NCBI GenBank assembly: GCA_016223105.1
Contig: JACRPR010000098.1
Coordinates: 1 to 32,878 of the forward strand
Direction of reading: 5' to 3'
Length of the DNA stretch: 32,878 bases
Origin: Chloroflexota bacterium
GTDB lineage: Bacteria; Chloroflexota; Anaerolineae; UBA4142
Below, one piece after another: positions 24,401-32,305 of the stretch (position 1 is the stretch's first letter; every line of letters starts with the position of its first letter). Below the pieces are notes generated by a model. That model was not told where the DNA came from, searched no databases, and saw only the letters and a list, made by a program, of their open reading frames with translations. A program made the translations under genes and the position numbers.

Positions 24401-25027
24401 ATGTCTCTCGCTGAAAAATCTCTGCAAACCTTTCTCGATCAACTCGCGTCCGGCAAAGCCGTGCCGGGCGGTGGAAGCGTCGCCGCGTTAAGCGGATCGC
24501 TCGCGGCATCACTTGTCGCGATGGTGTGCCGTTTGACGATTGGCAAAAAAGGGTACGAAGCGGTCAGCGCGGAAATGGAAATGATTTTGCCGCGTGCGGA
24601 AATGTTGCAACGCGAATTACGCGATCTGATGCAAGCCGACATTGACGCGTACGCGCGCGTGATGGAGGCGTACACATTGCCGAAAGAAACCGACGCGCAA
24701 AAATCCGCGCGCGCAATCGCGATTCAAAACGCGCTCAAACACGCGTCCGATGTGCCGCTGATCGTCGCGGAAAAATGCGCGGCGATTCTCGATCTCGCGC
24801 AGAGCGTCGCGGCGCGCGGAAATAAAAACGCCGCGAGCGATGCCGCCGTCGGCGCGTTGATGGCGGAAGCCGGTTTGCGCGGCGCGGCGTTCAACGTTTC
24901 GATCAACCTGGGATCGATCAAAGACGAAACGTACGCGAACGAAAAGCGCGCGCGCGTCGCGCAACTCGGCGCGCGCGCCGATCAACTCAAAGGCGCAATC
25001 CTCACGACCGTCGAAGGAAGAATGTAA
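24401..25027 (+). CDS. Cyclodeaminase/cyclohydrolase-family protein (FchA-like)
   Basis: The start is ATG 24401 behind AGGTG. The 208-residue protein is an all-helical FTCD-C type with the signature GKAVPGGGSVAALSGSLAASLVAMV and GNKNAASDAAVGALM. Family members act on folate: formimino-THF cyclodeaminase or methenyl-THF cyclohydrolase. The gene lies one base before fhs, which supports the cyclohydrolase role (methenyl-THF to 10-formyl-THF) in one-carbon metabolism. Absence of a formiminotransferase domain is consistent with that role. Confidence 0.88.
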   Translation: MSLAEKSLQTFLDQLASGKAVPGGGSVAALSGSLAASLVAMVCRLTIGKKGYEAVSAEMEMILPRAEMLQRELRDLMQADIDAYARVMEAYTLPKETDAQKSARAIAIQNALKHASDVPLIVAEKCAAILDLAQSVAARGNKNAASDAAVGALMAEAGLRGAAFNVSINLGSIKDETYANEKRARVAQLGARADQLKGAILTTVEGRM

Positions 25028-25028
25028 A

Positions 25029-26687
25029 TTGAAACCGATCACCGATATCGCGCGCGCGATGAATTTGTCCGACGACGATATTGATCTCTACGGCAAATTC
25101 AAAGCCAAAGTCTCGCTCGCCGTTTTGAAAAAATTCGCGGATCAACCCGATGGCAAGTACGTCGTCGTCACTTCGATCACGCCGACGCCGCTCGGTGAAG
25201 GCAAAACGACGACGAGCGTCGGGCTGGGAATGGCGTTGAATCGCGTCGGACAACGCGCGGCGATTTGTTTGCGCCAACCTTCGCTCGGTCCCACGTTTGG
25301 TATCAAAGGCGGCGCGACCGGCGGCGGACTCGCGCGCGTTTTGCCAATGGAAGACATTAATCTCCATCTCACTGGCGACACGCACGCGGTCGCGCTCGCG
25401 CACAATTTGCTATCCGCGTTCGTGGACAATAGTTTGTTCAACGACAATCCGCTCGCGATGGATCCGTACGCGATCACATGGACACGCGTCGTGGATGTGA
25501 GTGATCGCGCGCTCAGAAAAATTTTGCTCGGCTTGGGCGGACGCGATGGCGGACTGCCGCGCGAAGCATCATTCGATCTTGCCGCGTCAAGCGAAGTGAT
25601 GGCGATTCTCGCGCTCACGACTTCACTGCGCGATTTGCACGAACGCTTGGCGCGCATCGTGATCGGCACGACGCGCGCCGGGCGTGCGATCACCGCGCGC
25701 GATTTGCAATGCGCGGGAGCGATGACCGCGCTCTTGCGCGACGCGCTCCAACCCAATCTGTTGCAAACGACCGAACACACGCCGGCATTCATCCACGCCG
25801 GTCCGTTTGGAACCATCGCGCACGGCTCGAATTCGATTCTCGCGGATCGCATCGCGTTGAAACTGAATGATTACGTCGTAACCGAAACCGGGTTCGGCTC
25901 CGACCTGGGAATGGAAAAATTTTTCAATATCAAATGTCGTTATTCCGGTTTGACGCCGAACGCGGTTGTGTTGGTCGCGACGACGCGCGCGCTCAAGATG
26001 CACGGCGGCGTCGGCAACGTCATCGCCGGGAAACCGCTCCCCGATGAACTCGCGAAAGAAAATTTGACCGCGCTCGAACGCGGGTGTGCGAATTTGATCA
26101 AGCATATCGAAAACGCGTTGCTGTTCGGCATCCCCGTCGTCGTCGCGGTCAATCGTTTTGAAACGGACACCGATCGTGAGATCGCATTGATCGAAAAAAT
26201 CGCGCGCGATTCCGGCGCGGAAGGCGCGTTCGTTTCCGATGCGTACGCGCGCGGCGGTGCGGGCGCGATCTCGCTCGCTGAAGCGATTGTGCACGCGTGC
26301 AAACAACCGGCGCAATTCAAATTTTTATACGCGACCGAATTGCCGATCAAAGATAAAATCGAGCGGATCGCGGATCGCATTTACGGCGCGGACGGCGTCG
26401 AGTATTCCGTCGTCGCCGAACAAAAAATCAAACTCTGCGCCGACCTGGGATTTGAACATTTGCCGATCTGTATGGCGAAAACCAATCTCTCGCTCTCGCA
26501 CGATGAAAAGTTGAAAGGTCGCCCGCGCCGATTTCGAATCCCGGTGCGCGATGTTCGCATCTCCGCCGGCGCGGGATTTTTGACGCCACTGTGCGGCGAT
26601 ATTCGCACAATGCCCGCGTTGCCGCGCGTGCCGGCGGGCACGCGCGTGGATGTGGATGACGACGGCAACATCACCGGGCTGTTTTGA
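25029..26687 (+). CDS. fhs: Formate-tetrahydrofolate ligase
   Basis: The start is TTG 25029, with AAGGAAG upstream and one base after the previous stop; the N-terminus KPITDIARAM matches the family. The 552-residue enzyme has the ATP site TPLGEGKTTTSVGLGMAL (about 52-70), ITGDTHAV-like region (LTGDTHAVALAHNLLSA) and GFGSDLGMEKFFNIKCR. It makes 10-formyl-THF from formate, ATP and THF. Together with the FchA-like gene it forms the formate branch of one-carbon metabolism, as used in the Wood-Ljungdahl pathway or for purines. The stop codon lies in a tandem repeat unit. Confidence 0.96.
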   Translation: MKPITDIARAMNLSDDDIDLYGKFKAKVSLAVLKKFADQPDGKYVVVTSITPTPLGEGKTTTSVGLGMALNRVGQRAAICLRQPSLGPTFGIKGGATGGGLARVLPMEDINLHLTGDTHAVALAHNLLSAFVDNSLFNDNPLAMDPYAITWTRVVDVSDRALRKILLGLGGRDGGLPREASFDLAASSEVMAILALTTSLRDLHERLARIVIGTTRAGRAITARDLQCAGAMTALLRDALQPNLLQTTEHTPAFIHAGPFGTIAHGSNSILADRIALKLNDYVVTETGFGSDLGMEKFFNIKCRYSGLTPNAVVLVATTRALKMHGGVGNVIAGKPLPDELAKENLTALERGCANLIKHIENALLFGIPVVVAVNRFETDTDREIALIEKIARDSGAEGAFVSDAYARGGAGAISLAEAIVHACKQPAQFKFLYATELPIKDKIERIADRIYGADGVEYSVVAEQKIKLCADLGFEHLPICMAKTNLSLSHDEKLKGRPRRFRIPVRDVRISAGAGFLTPLCGDIRTMPALPRVPAGTRVDVDDDGNITGLF

Positions 26688-26720
26688 TTTCAGATTTATG
26701 ATTTCAGATTTATGATCTCA
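26685..26720. repeat. 14-bp tandem repeat (TGATTTCAGATTTA)
   Basis: Two perfect 14-bp units (each two 7-mers) and a partial third begin exactly at the fhs stop codon; another unit is at 26823-26836. The first TGA of the array is the fhs stop. Confidence 0.75.
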
Positions 26721-26737
26721 CCTTACACACCACGCTT

Positions 26738-26805
26738 GTCACCCTGAGCGAAGCGAAGGGTCTCGCTACACAATTTGCGCGATTCTTCGCTTCGCTCAGA
26801 ATGAC
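26738..26805. repeat. Palindromic repeat, family 1, copy c
   Basis: GTCACCCTGAGCGAAG, CGAAGGGTCTCGC, a loop, GATTCTTCGCTTCGC and TCAGAATGAC. It lies between fhs and the membrane protein gene. Confidence 0.8.
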
Positions 26806-26877
26806 AGTGCGTAACATCAGTTATGATTTCAGATTTGAAAATGCGCGATCACAAATCGAAATCATCATCGGACACGA

Positions 26878-27258
26878 ATGAGCGAAAAATCTTTTTTCTT
26901 TGGATTGATCAACCTGGGTTATGGCGATCAGGCGATCAATTATTTTATTTTGTGTTTCGGCGCGATTCTCGGCGTTCTGCAATTTGTCGCGGCGCGCTAC
27001 AATCGCCGCGATCTAATTTGGTTCGACGGCACGCCCGGTTATGGGATCGGGATCGCGTTGACCGTCGGCAGTTTCGTGTGGTTCTTTCTCACGGATCAGG
27101 AAATTTTCATTCCCGCGCTCGCGGGCGGCGAATTTTTTTCGTTCTTTACGCTCGCGCTCGTTTGCGCCGTGCCAACGACGCGCGTGATCGCGTTCGCGCT
27201 CGCGCGCGCGTTCGTCCCCGCCACAAAATCCGCGCGTGAAAAAGAGCCAACGGTATGA
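26878..27258 (+). CDS. Small multi-pass membrane protein, function unknown
   Basis: The 126-residue product starts at ATG 26878 with a weak ribosome site. It has three hydrophobic segments (about 18-40, 56-74 and 84-110) and a charged C-terminal tail, so it is an inner-membrane protein. I do not recognise the family. Its stop overlaps the PAP2-like gene by four bases, so the two are translated together and may act in the same membrane process. Confidence 0.7.
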   Translation: MSEKSFFFGLINLGYGDQAINYFILCFGAILGVLQFVAARYNRRDLIWFDGTPGYGIGIALTVGSFVWFFLTDQEIFIPALAGGEFFSFFTLALVCAVPTTRVIAFALARAFVPATKSAREKEPTV

Positions 27259-27833
27259 GTTTGGATGTTTGGCTCTTGCATCTGCTCAACGATTTCGTTG
27301 GAACGATTCCGTTGATTGATTGGCTCGCGCGCGCGCTCGTCAACGATCACGCCGTGCCGACGACGATGGCGTTGATCGCGTCGGGCGTGTGGTTTGCCGG
27401 ATCAAACGAGGCAGAGCGCACACGCAATCGCCGCGCGGTTTTGCTCATTGCGTTCGGCATTCTGTTTACGAATGCGCTGATCAAAGATTTATCCTACTTT
27501 TATTTTCGCCCGCGCCCGTTCGCGACCGAAGAGGTGAAATTACTTTTCTATCGCCCCTCCGTCTCATCGTTTCCCAGCATCCCCATCGCGACCGTGTTTT
27601 GTTTTTCGACCGGCATCGGGTACGCGAGCAAACGACTCGGCGCGTGGCTCGCAATCCTGGGATCGCTGTATGCCTTGTCGCGCGTGTACGCGGGCGTGCA
27701 CTATCCCAGCGATGTGATCGCCGGCGCGGCGCTCGGCGCGGGGATGACACACATTGTCGCGCGCTTGAATTTCATCTTTACGCCGCTCTCCGATTTTTTT
27801 ATTCGCGTCGCGCGACGCTTGAATTTTGTGTAA
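27255..27833 (+). CDS. PAP2-superfamily membrane protein with altered C2 motif
   Basis: The start ATG 27255 overlaps the preceding stop as ATGA. The 192-residue protein has five to six hydrophobic helices and the PAP2 signatures C1 (KDLSYFYFRPRP, 78-88) and C3 (SRVYAGVHYPSD, 142-153, with the catalytic His149). C2 is normally PSGH; here it reads PSIP (107-110), so the His that protonates the leaving group is replaced by Pro. The domain otherwise is complete. PAP2 enzymes remove phosphate from lipids such as undecaprenyl pyrophosphate. Activity is therefore doubtful. Confidence 0.85.
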   Translation: MSLDVWLLHLLNDFVGTIPLIDWLARALVNDHAVPTTMALIASGVWFAGSNEAERTRNRRAVLLIAFGILFTNALIKDLSYFYFRPRPFATEEVKLLFYRPSVSSFPSIPIATVFCFSTGIGYASKRLGAWLAILGSLYALSRVYAGVHYPSDVIAGAALGAGMTHIVARLNFIFTPLSDFFIRVARRLNFV

Positions 27834-27842
27834 CGCATTGAC

Positions 27843-27884
27843 AACGAATGTAGAGACGTTGCATGCAACGTCTCTACATTCGTT
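27843..27884. repeat. 42-bp perfect palindrome
   Basis: Bases 27843-27884 equal their own reverse complement (halves AACGAATGTAGAGACGTTGC plus A, and the complement), with no loop. It lies between the PAP2 stop and the aminotransferase start, and could act as a terminator-like stem or a mobile repeat remnant. Confidence 0.85.
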
Positions 27885-27922
27885 CAATTCCTAAATTCGT
27901 TGTCATATTTCGAGAGGTTGTA

Positions 27923-29251
27923 ATGTCGAATCGAATTCTCGTAACTCCACCCGGACCAAAAGCCAAAGCAATTTTAGAACGCGATAGCAAGGTGCTGTCG
28001 CCATCGTATGCGCGCGATTATGGATTCGTGATGGATCACGGCAAGGGCGCGCAAGTGTGGGATGTGGACGGCAATCGCTATGTGGATTTTTGCGCGGGCA
28101 TCGCGGTCAACGCGACCGGGCACGCGCATCCCGAAATCGTCAAGGCGATCCAGGATCAAGCCGAAAAGTACATTCACATCTCGTCCGATTTTTATCACGA
28201 GTTGATGGTGCGCGTCGCGGAACGCATCAACGAAATCGCGCCGATGCAAGAAGACGTTACCGTGTTTCTCGCAAACTCGGGAACCGAATCGGTTGAAGCC
28301 GCGCTCAAACTCGCGCGCTATGCGACCGGGCGACGCCAGTTCATCGGATTTCTCGGCGCGTTTCACGGACGCTCGATGGGATCGCTTTCATTCACCGCGA
28401 GCAAGGCGCGTCAACAAGAACGCTTTTTTCCGACAATGCCCGGCGTGTGGCACGTTCCATTTCCTGATCCGTATCGCCCGCTTTTCCCGATTCCACAAAA
28501 TGGCGACGAGGGCGACGCGGTTGTGAATTACATCGAAAACATTTTGTTCGCGACCGCGTTGCCGCCGGATGAAGTCGCCGCGATCCTGGTCGAGCCGATC
28601 CAGGGCGAAGGCGGGTACATCGTGCCGCCGAAAAATTTTTTCCCGCGCTTGCGCGCGTTGTGCGACAAGCACGGCATCCTGTTGATTTCGGATGAAGTGC
28701 AAGCCGGCGTCGGTCGTACCGGCAAATGGTGGGCGATTCAACATGACCAGGTCGAGCCGGATATTATTTGCATCGCGAAAGGCATCGCGAGCGGCATACC
28801 GATGGGCGCGATGGCGGCGCGCAAATCCATCGGCGCGAAATGGAAACCGGGCGCGCACGGCAACACGTACGGCGGCAATCCAATCGCGTGCGTGTCCGCG
28901 TTGAAAACGCTCGAGCTGGTCGAACGCGAATATATGCAAAACGCGGCGACGCAGGGCGCGTACATTTTCGACGCGCTCGCGGAAATGCAATCGCGCCATC
29001 CCAGCATCGGCGATGTGCGCGGGCGCGGCTTGATGGTCGGCGTCGAGTTCGTCGCGGATCGCGCGACGAAAGAACCGGCGCGCGAGTTACGCAATCGCAT
29101 CATTCATCGCTGTTTTGAAACCGGGCTGTTGATGCTGGGTTGCGGTCAATCCACGATTCGCTTTTGCCCGCCGTTGATGATTGAGCGCGCGCTCGTGGAC
29201 GAGGGATTGGAGATTTTTGAACGCGCGATGAGTGAGGTCGAGCAGAATTGA
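27923..29251 (+). CDS. Class III PLP aminotransferase (4-aminobutyrate/ornithine type)
   Basis: The start is ATG 27923 with GAGAGG upstream; a start at 27863 would read through the palindrome. The 442-residue enzyme has VDFCAGIAVNATGHAHPEIV, LANSGTESVEAALKLAR and AFHGRSMGSLS, the acidic PLP ligand in LLISDEVQAGVGRTG and the PLP lysine K286 in CIAKGIASGIPMGA. Members transfer amino groups from 4-aminobutyrate, ornithine, acetylornithine or similar omega-amino acids to a keto acid. The exact substrate cannot be fixed by sequence alone. It is not in an obvious operon. Confidence 0.93.
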   Translation: MSNRILVTPPGPKAKAILERDSKVLSPSYARDYGFVMDHGKGAQVWDVDGNRYVDFCAGIAVNATGHAHPEIVKAIQDQAEKYIHISSDFYHELMVRVAERINEIAPMQEDVTVFLANSGTESVEAALKLARYATGRRQFIGFLGAFHGRSMGSLSFTASKARQQERFFPTMPGVWHVPFPDPYRPLFPIPQNGDEGDAVVNYIENILFATALPPDEVAAILVEPIQGEGGYIVPPKNFFPRLRALCDKHGILLISDEVQAGVGRTGKWWAIQHDQVEPDIICIAKGIASGIPMGAMAARKSIGAKWKPGAHGNTYGGNPIACVSALKTLELVEREYMQNAATQGAYIFDALAEMQSRHPSIGDVRGRGLMVGVEFVADRATKEPARELRNRIIHRCFETGLLMLGCGQSTIRFCPPLMIERALVDEGLEIFERAMSEVEQN

Positions 29252-29254
29252 TGT

Positions 29255-29283
29255 TTGCTCGTTGTGTCCGCATCACGTATAAT
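29255..29283 (+). promoter_or_regulatory. Sigma-70 promoter of the MazF-type toxin-antitoxin pair
   Basis: TTGCTC, 17 bases and TATAAT (29278-29283) lie 29 bases upstream of the antitoxin ATG. Confidence 0.8.
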
Positions 29284-29293
29284 GTGGACACAA
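29262..29293. promoter_or_regulatory. Operator-like inverted repeat over the promoter
   Basis: TTGTGTCC (29262-29269) and GGACACAA (29286-29293) are perfect reverse complements, 16 bases apart, straddling the spacer and -10 box. This is the layout expected for autorepression by the antitoxin. Confidence 0.65.
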
Positions 29294-29311
29294 AGAAATG
29301 GAGGGCAAATT

Positions 29312-29539
29312 ATGTTGCGAACCTACGAAGCGGTAGTTGACGAACAAGGGAATGTGCGCTTGCTTTCATCGGTTCATTTGCTCAAGCCACAGCGCGCGAT
29401 TGTAACTATTTTGGAAGAAACCTGGGTTGGCGAAATTCCCGAGCTCGCTTTGCTTAGCGAGCCCGCGCTTGCCGAAGACTGGAATCGTCCCGAGGAGGAT
29501 GCCGCGTGGTCACACCTTCAGTCGGCGCAGTTGTCCTAA
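29312..29539 (+). CDS. Probable antitoxin of a MazF-type module
   Basis: The start is ATG 29312 behind GGAGGGCAAATT. The 75-residue protein begins LRTYEAVVDEQGNVRLLSSV, similar to short beta-rich DNA-binding antitoxins, and has an acidic C-terminal half (EIPELALLSEPALAEDWNRP) that would contact the toxin. It overlaps the MazF-like gene by 34 bases. Family naming (AbrB-like or DUF2281-like) is uncertain. Confidence 0.7.
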   Translation: MLRTYEAVVDEQGNVRLLSSVHLLKPQRAIVTILEETWVGEIPELALLSEPALAEDWNRPEEDAAWSHLQSAQLS

Positions 29540-29853
29540 TCCCCTTCCCCTTCTCCGATTTAACGCAATCGAAAATGCGCCCGGCGGTTGTGCTTGCAGA
29601 CGCCGGACACGACGACTGGATTCTGTGCCAAGTGACGAGCAAACCGTACAGCGATCCCGGCGCGATCCAAATTGATCAGATCAGTTTTGCAAGCGGCTCC
29701 TTGCGCGTTACGAGTTACGCGCGTCCGGGTAAATTGTTCACCGCCAATCAGAGTTTGATGGCAAATCAGGTCGGTACACTAACAACCGAACCACTGGAAA
29801 AAATTATTGAAACTGTCGTGAAGATGCTTCGCGCTGGCACAAAATTTCGCTAA
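29506..29853 (+). CDS. MazF/PemK-family toxin
   Basis: The start is GTG 29506 with GAGGAGG upstream inside the antitoxin gene. The 115-residue product has the PemK-fold opening VVLIPFPFSDLTQSKMRPAV and then a conserved Thr-Ser in CQVTSKPY. MazF toxins are sequence-specific endoribonucleases that cleave mRNA when the antitoxin is lost. Order, overlap and size fit a complete module. Confidence 0.88.
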   Translation: MVTPSVGAVVLIPFPFSDLTQSKMRPAVVLADAGHDDWILCQVTSKPYSDPGAIQIDQISFASGSLRVTSYARPGKLFTANQSLMANQVGTLTTEPLEKIIETVVKMLRAGTKFR

Positions 29854-29882
29854 CTCTCGGAAATAGAAATCCATCGGTGGTA

Positions 29883-30048
29883 CAATACCTTCGCCAAAAC
29901 TGGAATTGATCCGCGAACCCTGGCACTCACCTGCACTAGCGTAACCGCAGGTGCTAGTGTGCGTTCCCGCCAGGGCAAGTGTGAAAAAACAGAAATTGGC
30001 GGAGATTCGCGTAATTCGCGGATCAAAAATTACTTGGCGAAGGTATTG
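29883..30048. repeat. Nested palindromic element, copy 2 (CAATACCTTCGCCAA ends)
   Basis: Perfect terminal arms CAATACCTTCGCCAA and TTGGCGAAGGTATTG bound about 165 bases. Inside are further perfect arms (TTGATCCGCGAA and TTCGCGGATCAA) and hairpins with CCCTGGC/GCCAGGG and CACTAGC/GCTAGTG. The same ends bound the element at 15302-15391, so this is a repeated, probably non-autonomous mobile element. It lies directly upstream of mntA. Confidence 0.75.
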
Positions 30049-30065
30049 TGGTAAAATCAATTTTG

Positions 30066-30476
30066 ATGAAACGTAACCTTGCGCGTGTCTTGAAACAAAA
30101 AATGCCGGCGTTGAAAAAACTGTTCGCGCACGATCCGCGCGTGCTGGGCGTATTTCTGTTCGGTTCGCAGGCGGACGGCACGGCAACCGCGCGCAGTGAT
30201 ATTGACCTCGCGGTGTTGTTCGATCGCGAAATAGATTTGCGCGAGGAACTCGCGTTCGAGGTTGCCGTGAGCAACGCGCTTGGCGTGGACGATGTAGACA
30301 TAGTCCATCTCAACCGCGCGTCCTTGCTCTTTCGATTCCGCGCTGTCGCGGGCAAGCTGTTGTACGAACGCGATTATGTGCGCGTGTCGGATTTCATCGA
30401 GCGAACATTGATTGAGCATCGGGATTTTGCGCCACGCGCCCAAGCCGCGTTGCGCGACTTTTTCGCAACCCTATAG
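30066..30476 (+). CDS. mntA: MntA-like nucleotidyltransferase antitoxin
   Basis: The start chosen is ATG 30066; GTG 30048 in frame lies in the repeat. The 136-residue protein has the minimal nucleotidyltransferase signature FGSQADGTATARSDIDLAVL with both metal-binding Asp, and VDDVDIVHL with the third. In the studied MNT-HEPN pairs the MNT protein adds AMP to a Tyr of HepT and silences it. The HEPN gene follows after 9 bases, as in those systems. Confidence 0.92.
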   Translation: MKRNLARVLKQKMPALKKLFAHDPRVLGVFLFGSQADGTATARSDIDLAVLFDREIDLREELAFEVAVSNALGVDDVDIVHLNRASLLFRFRAVAGKLLYERDYVRVSDFIERTLIEHRDFAPRAQAALRDFFATL

Positions 30477-30485
30477 GAACCCAAT

Positions 30486-30956
30486 ATGAGAATTGACGAA
30501 GGGCGTATCGCCGAAAAAATCCGCTTCATCAAAGATAATTTGGCATTGGTGGAACAACTGGGCGCATATTCAGAATCTGAATTCACAAGCGACAAGGTCA
30601 AGTTTTATGCCGGCGTTCACGCGCTTCAAATTTCGATTGAAGCGATGCTAGACATCCTGACCCATATCGTCTCGCGACTTCATCTCGGCGCGCCGACCGA
30701 TGACCGCGCCACACTCGACACTGCGCGGAAGCACGATTTGATCGGCGAAGATCATCTGCGCCGTTTCATCCAAATGAACAAATTCCGCAACAAGGTTGTT
30801 CACGGGTATCTGGATGTTGACGCGAAACAAGTGTACCAAACATTGAGAAATGATCTGGGTGACTTTCAACTATTCTTTGACGACATCCGCCGCGTGATTG
30901 AACAAGAACGGTCGAAAGAAAAAAACGGCAAGGCAAAAAAAGTGAATGGCAAGTAA
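30486..30956 (+). CDS. hepT: HepT-like HEPN toxin
   Basis: The start is ATG 30486 behind AGGA. The 156-residue all-helical HEPN protein has the R-X4-H-X-Y motif in FRNKVVHGY, where R and H are catalytic for RNA cleavage and Y is the AMP-modified residue. The basic tail is Lys-rich (EKNGKAKKVNGK). With MntA it forms a type VII toxin-antitoxin system. It lies next to other accessory genes. Confidence 0.93.
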   Translation: MRIDEGRIAEKIRFIKDNLALVEQLGAYSESEFTSDKVKFYAGVHALQISIEAMLDILTHIVSRLHLGAPTDDRATLDTARKHDLIGEDHLRRFIQMNKFRNKVVHGYLDVDAKQVYQTLRNDLGDFQLFFDDIRRVIEQERSKEKNGKAKKVNGK

Positions 30957-30988
30957 CGCTTGGGAACTTGCACTCTGAAGGAGGCGCT

Positions 30989-32254
30989 ATGTTGCAGAGA
31001 TTTTTCCTCGCAGGTATTTTGCTCCTTACCCTCCCTGCCTGCGCGCCTGCAATGCCCGCGCCTATTGCGACTCCAGCACTCACCACCGCGCCGACTACGG
31101 TTGCCGTATCCCCACTCGCGCCGACCGTAACCCCGACGCTCACTTCAACTCCGCTTCCAACTTTAACTCCAACGATTGCGCCCACGCCCGCGCCCGACAC
31201 CTCCGCCGCGCTCGTACTCGCACGCGCGCAAATCAAAAATTTCAACGAAAAAGATTTTACCGTGCGCGCGACCTGGCTCGCGGATAAACGCGCACTCGTC
31301 GTCATTCAATCGAAAACTACTCCCGACACGTGGGTGCTGTTGCCCGGCGCGAAAGAGTTGACCCAGGTTCCCACGACCGCAGGCATTGATGGCAACGCCA
31401 AGCTCGTCCGCTTTGATGTTGAAAACGGCAAAGTGGTTGGATATGCGGGTGACAGGCGTTTTGTCTGGACGACTTGGGACAAGCACAACGGCGAAAAACC
31501 CCAACTTGGCTGGTATGCCATTGAGCAGAATAAATTGGAGGGCTGGGACAGCGCCCACCCCGCCGAATCCTTAGCGCGGGTGATGAAAGAAAGATGGAAC
31601 AGTGGACCGATTCTTAAACAAGGAAGTAAAGAAAATTTCCAACCGATAGGTTACAAAGAAATTAGCGCCAAAGATTTGTTTTTGTACGTTCTGGAAAAAT
31701 ATAAAGGCGTTCGTTTCAGTTTCCCCAATGTGGTTTCCCCAACTGGCGAAGTAATCTTTTCCGAAAAGGACGACCCCTGGCTGGCTCTCGCCTCGCTTGT
31801 TTCCAGGGTTGAACCGATGGGCGTCATCCCAACTCCCAACACTGCCGTTTGGGTGGACAAAGACCCCGACGGTGCGCTGGTGATGAAAATTAACACTAAA
31901 ATTTTCGAGGGTGGTGATGATTGGGGGAACGGTTGGAACAATGGGGAAGCCAGCGGATCACTTCGGCTTGATGTGATAGGGGTTTTAGTTGATGGAGCGG
32001 CGCAGGCAAAGCTGATTGCCCAAGGAGAAAATTCTAGCCGTTTCAGTTCTGTGGCGGCAGATGCCGAGGCGAGGGTTATTGTTCAATTTTATAAAGATTT
32101 TTCAGATGGAAAAATCAATAAAGTGGACGGAATTGATAGCTCAACCATGGGTTTCCTTCAGAATAGAGCTAAGGGTGCATTGGTTGAGTTTGAAAAAAGG
32201 GGTCTCACAAGGGGGCGGGTAGCGTTCTCTATTAAAGAAACTCCTTTTCGTTAA
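30989..32254 (+). CDS. Secreted lipoprotein with Thr/Pro-rich linker, function unknown
   Basis: The start is ATG 30989 behind AAGGAGG. The 421-residue product has a lipoprotein signal with lipobox LTLPAC (Cys18), then a Pro/Thr/Ala-rich linker of about 45 residues and a globular part (about 65-421) without a motif I recognise. It is probably attached to the outer face of the cell membrane. The first half uses CGCG-rich codons like the rest of the window; from about 31600 the codons are different (AGA, AGG, GGG and no CGCG), so the gene may be a fusion of native and foreign parts. Confidence 0.75.
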   Translation: MLQRFFLAGILLLTLPACAPAMPAPIATPALTTAPTTVAVSPLAPTVTPTLTSTPLPTLTPTIAPTPAPDTSAALVLARAQIKNFNEKDFTVRATWLADKRALVVIQSKTTPDTWVLLPGAKELTQVPTTAGIDGNAKLVRFDVENGKVVGYAGDRRFVWTTWDKHNGEKPQLGWYAIEQNKLEGWDSAHPAESLARVMKERWNSGPILKQGSKENFQPIGYKEISAKDLFLYVLEKYKGVRFSFPNVVSPTGEVIFSEKDDPWLALASLVSRVEPMGVIPTPNTAVWVDKDPDGALVMKINTKIFEGGDDWGNGWNNGEASGSLRLDVIGVLVDGAAQAKLIAQGENSSRFSSVAADAEARVIVQFYKDFSDGKINKVDGIDSSTMGFLQNRAKGALVEFEKRGLTRGRVAFSIKETPFR

Positions 32255-32266
32255 CTCAAATGATCC

Positions 32267-32296
32267 TTGATTTTTTTTCGTGGAGATGGGTATAGT
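32267..32296 (+). promoter_or_regulatory. Promoter of the Cys/Gly-rich gene, possible leaderless transcript
   Basis: TTGATT, 18 bases and TATAGT end 10 bases before the ATG at 32306, so transcription would start only a few bases upstream of the start codon. Confidence 0.5.
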
Positions 32297-32305
32297 GAAT
32301 GGAGG

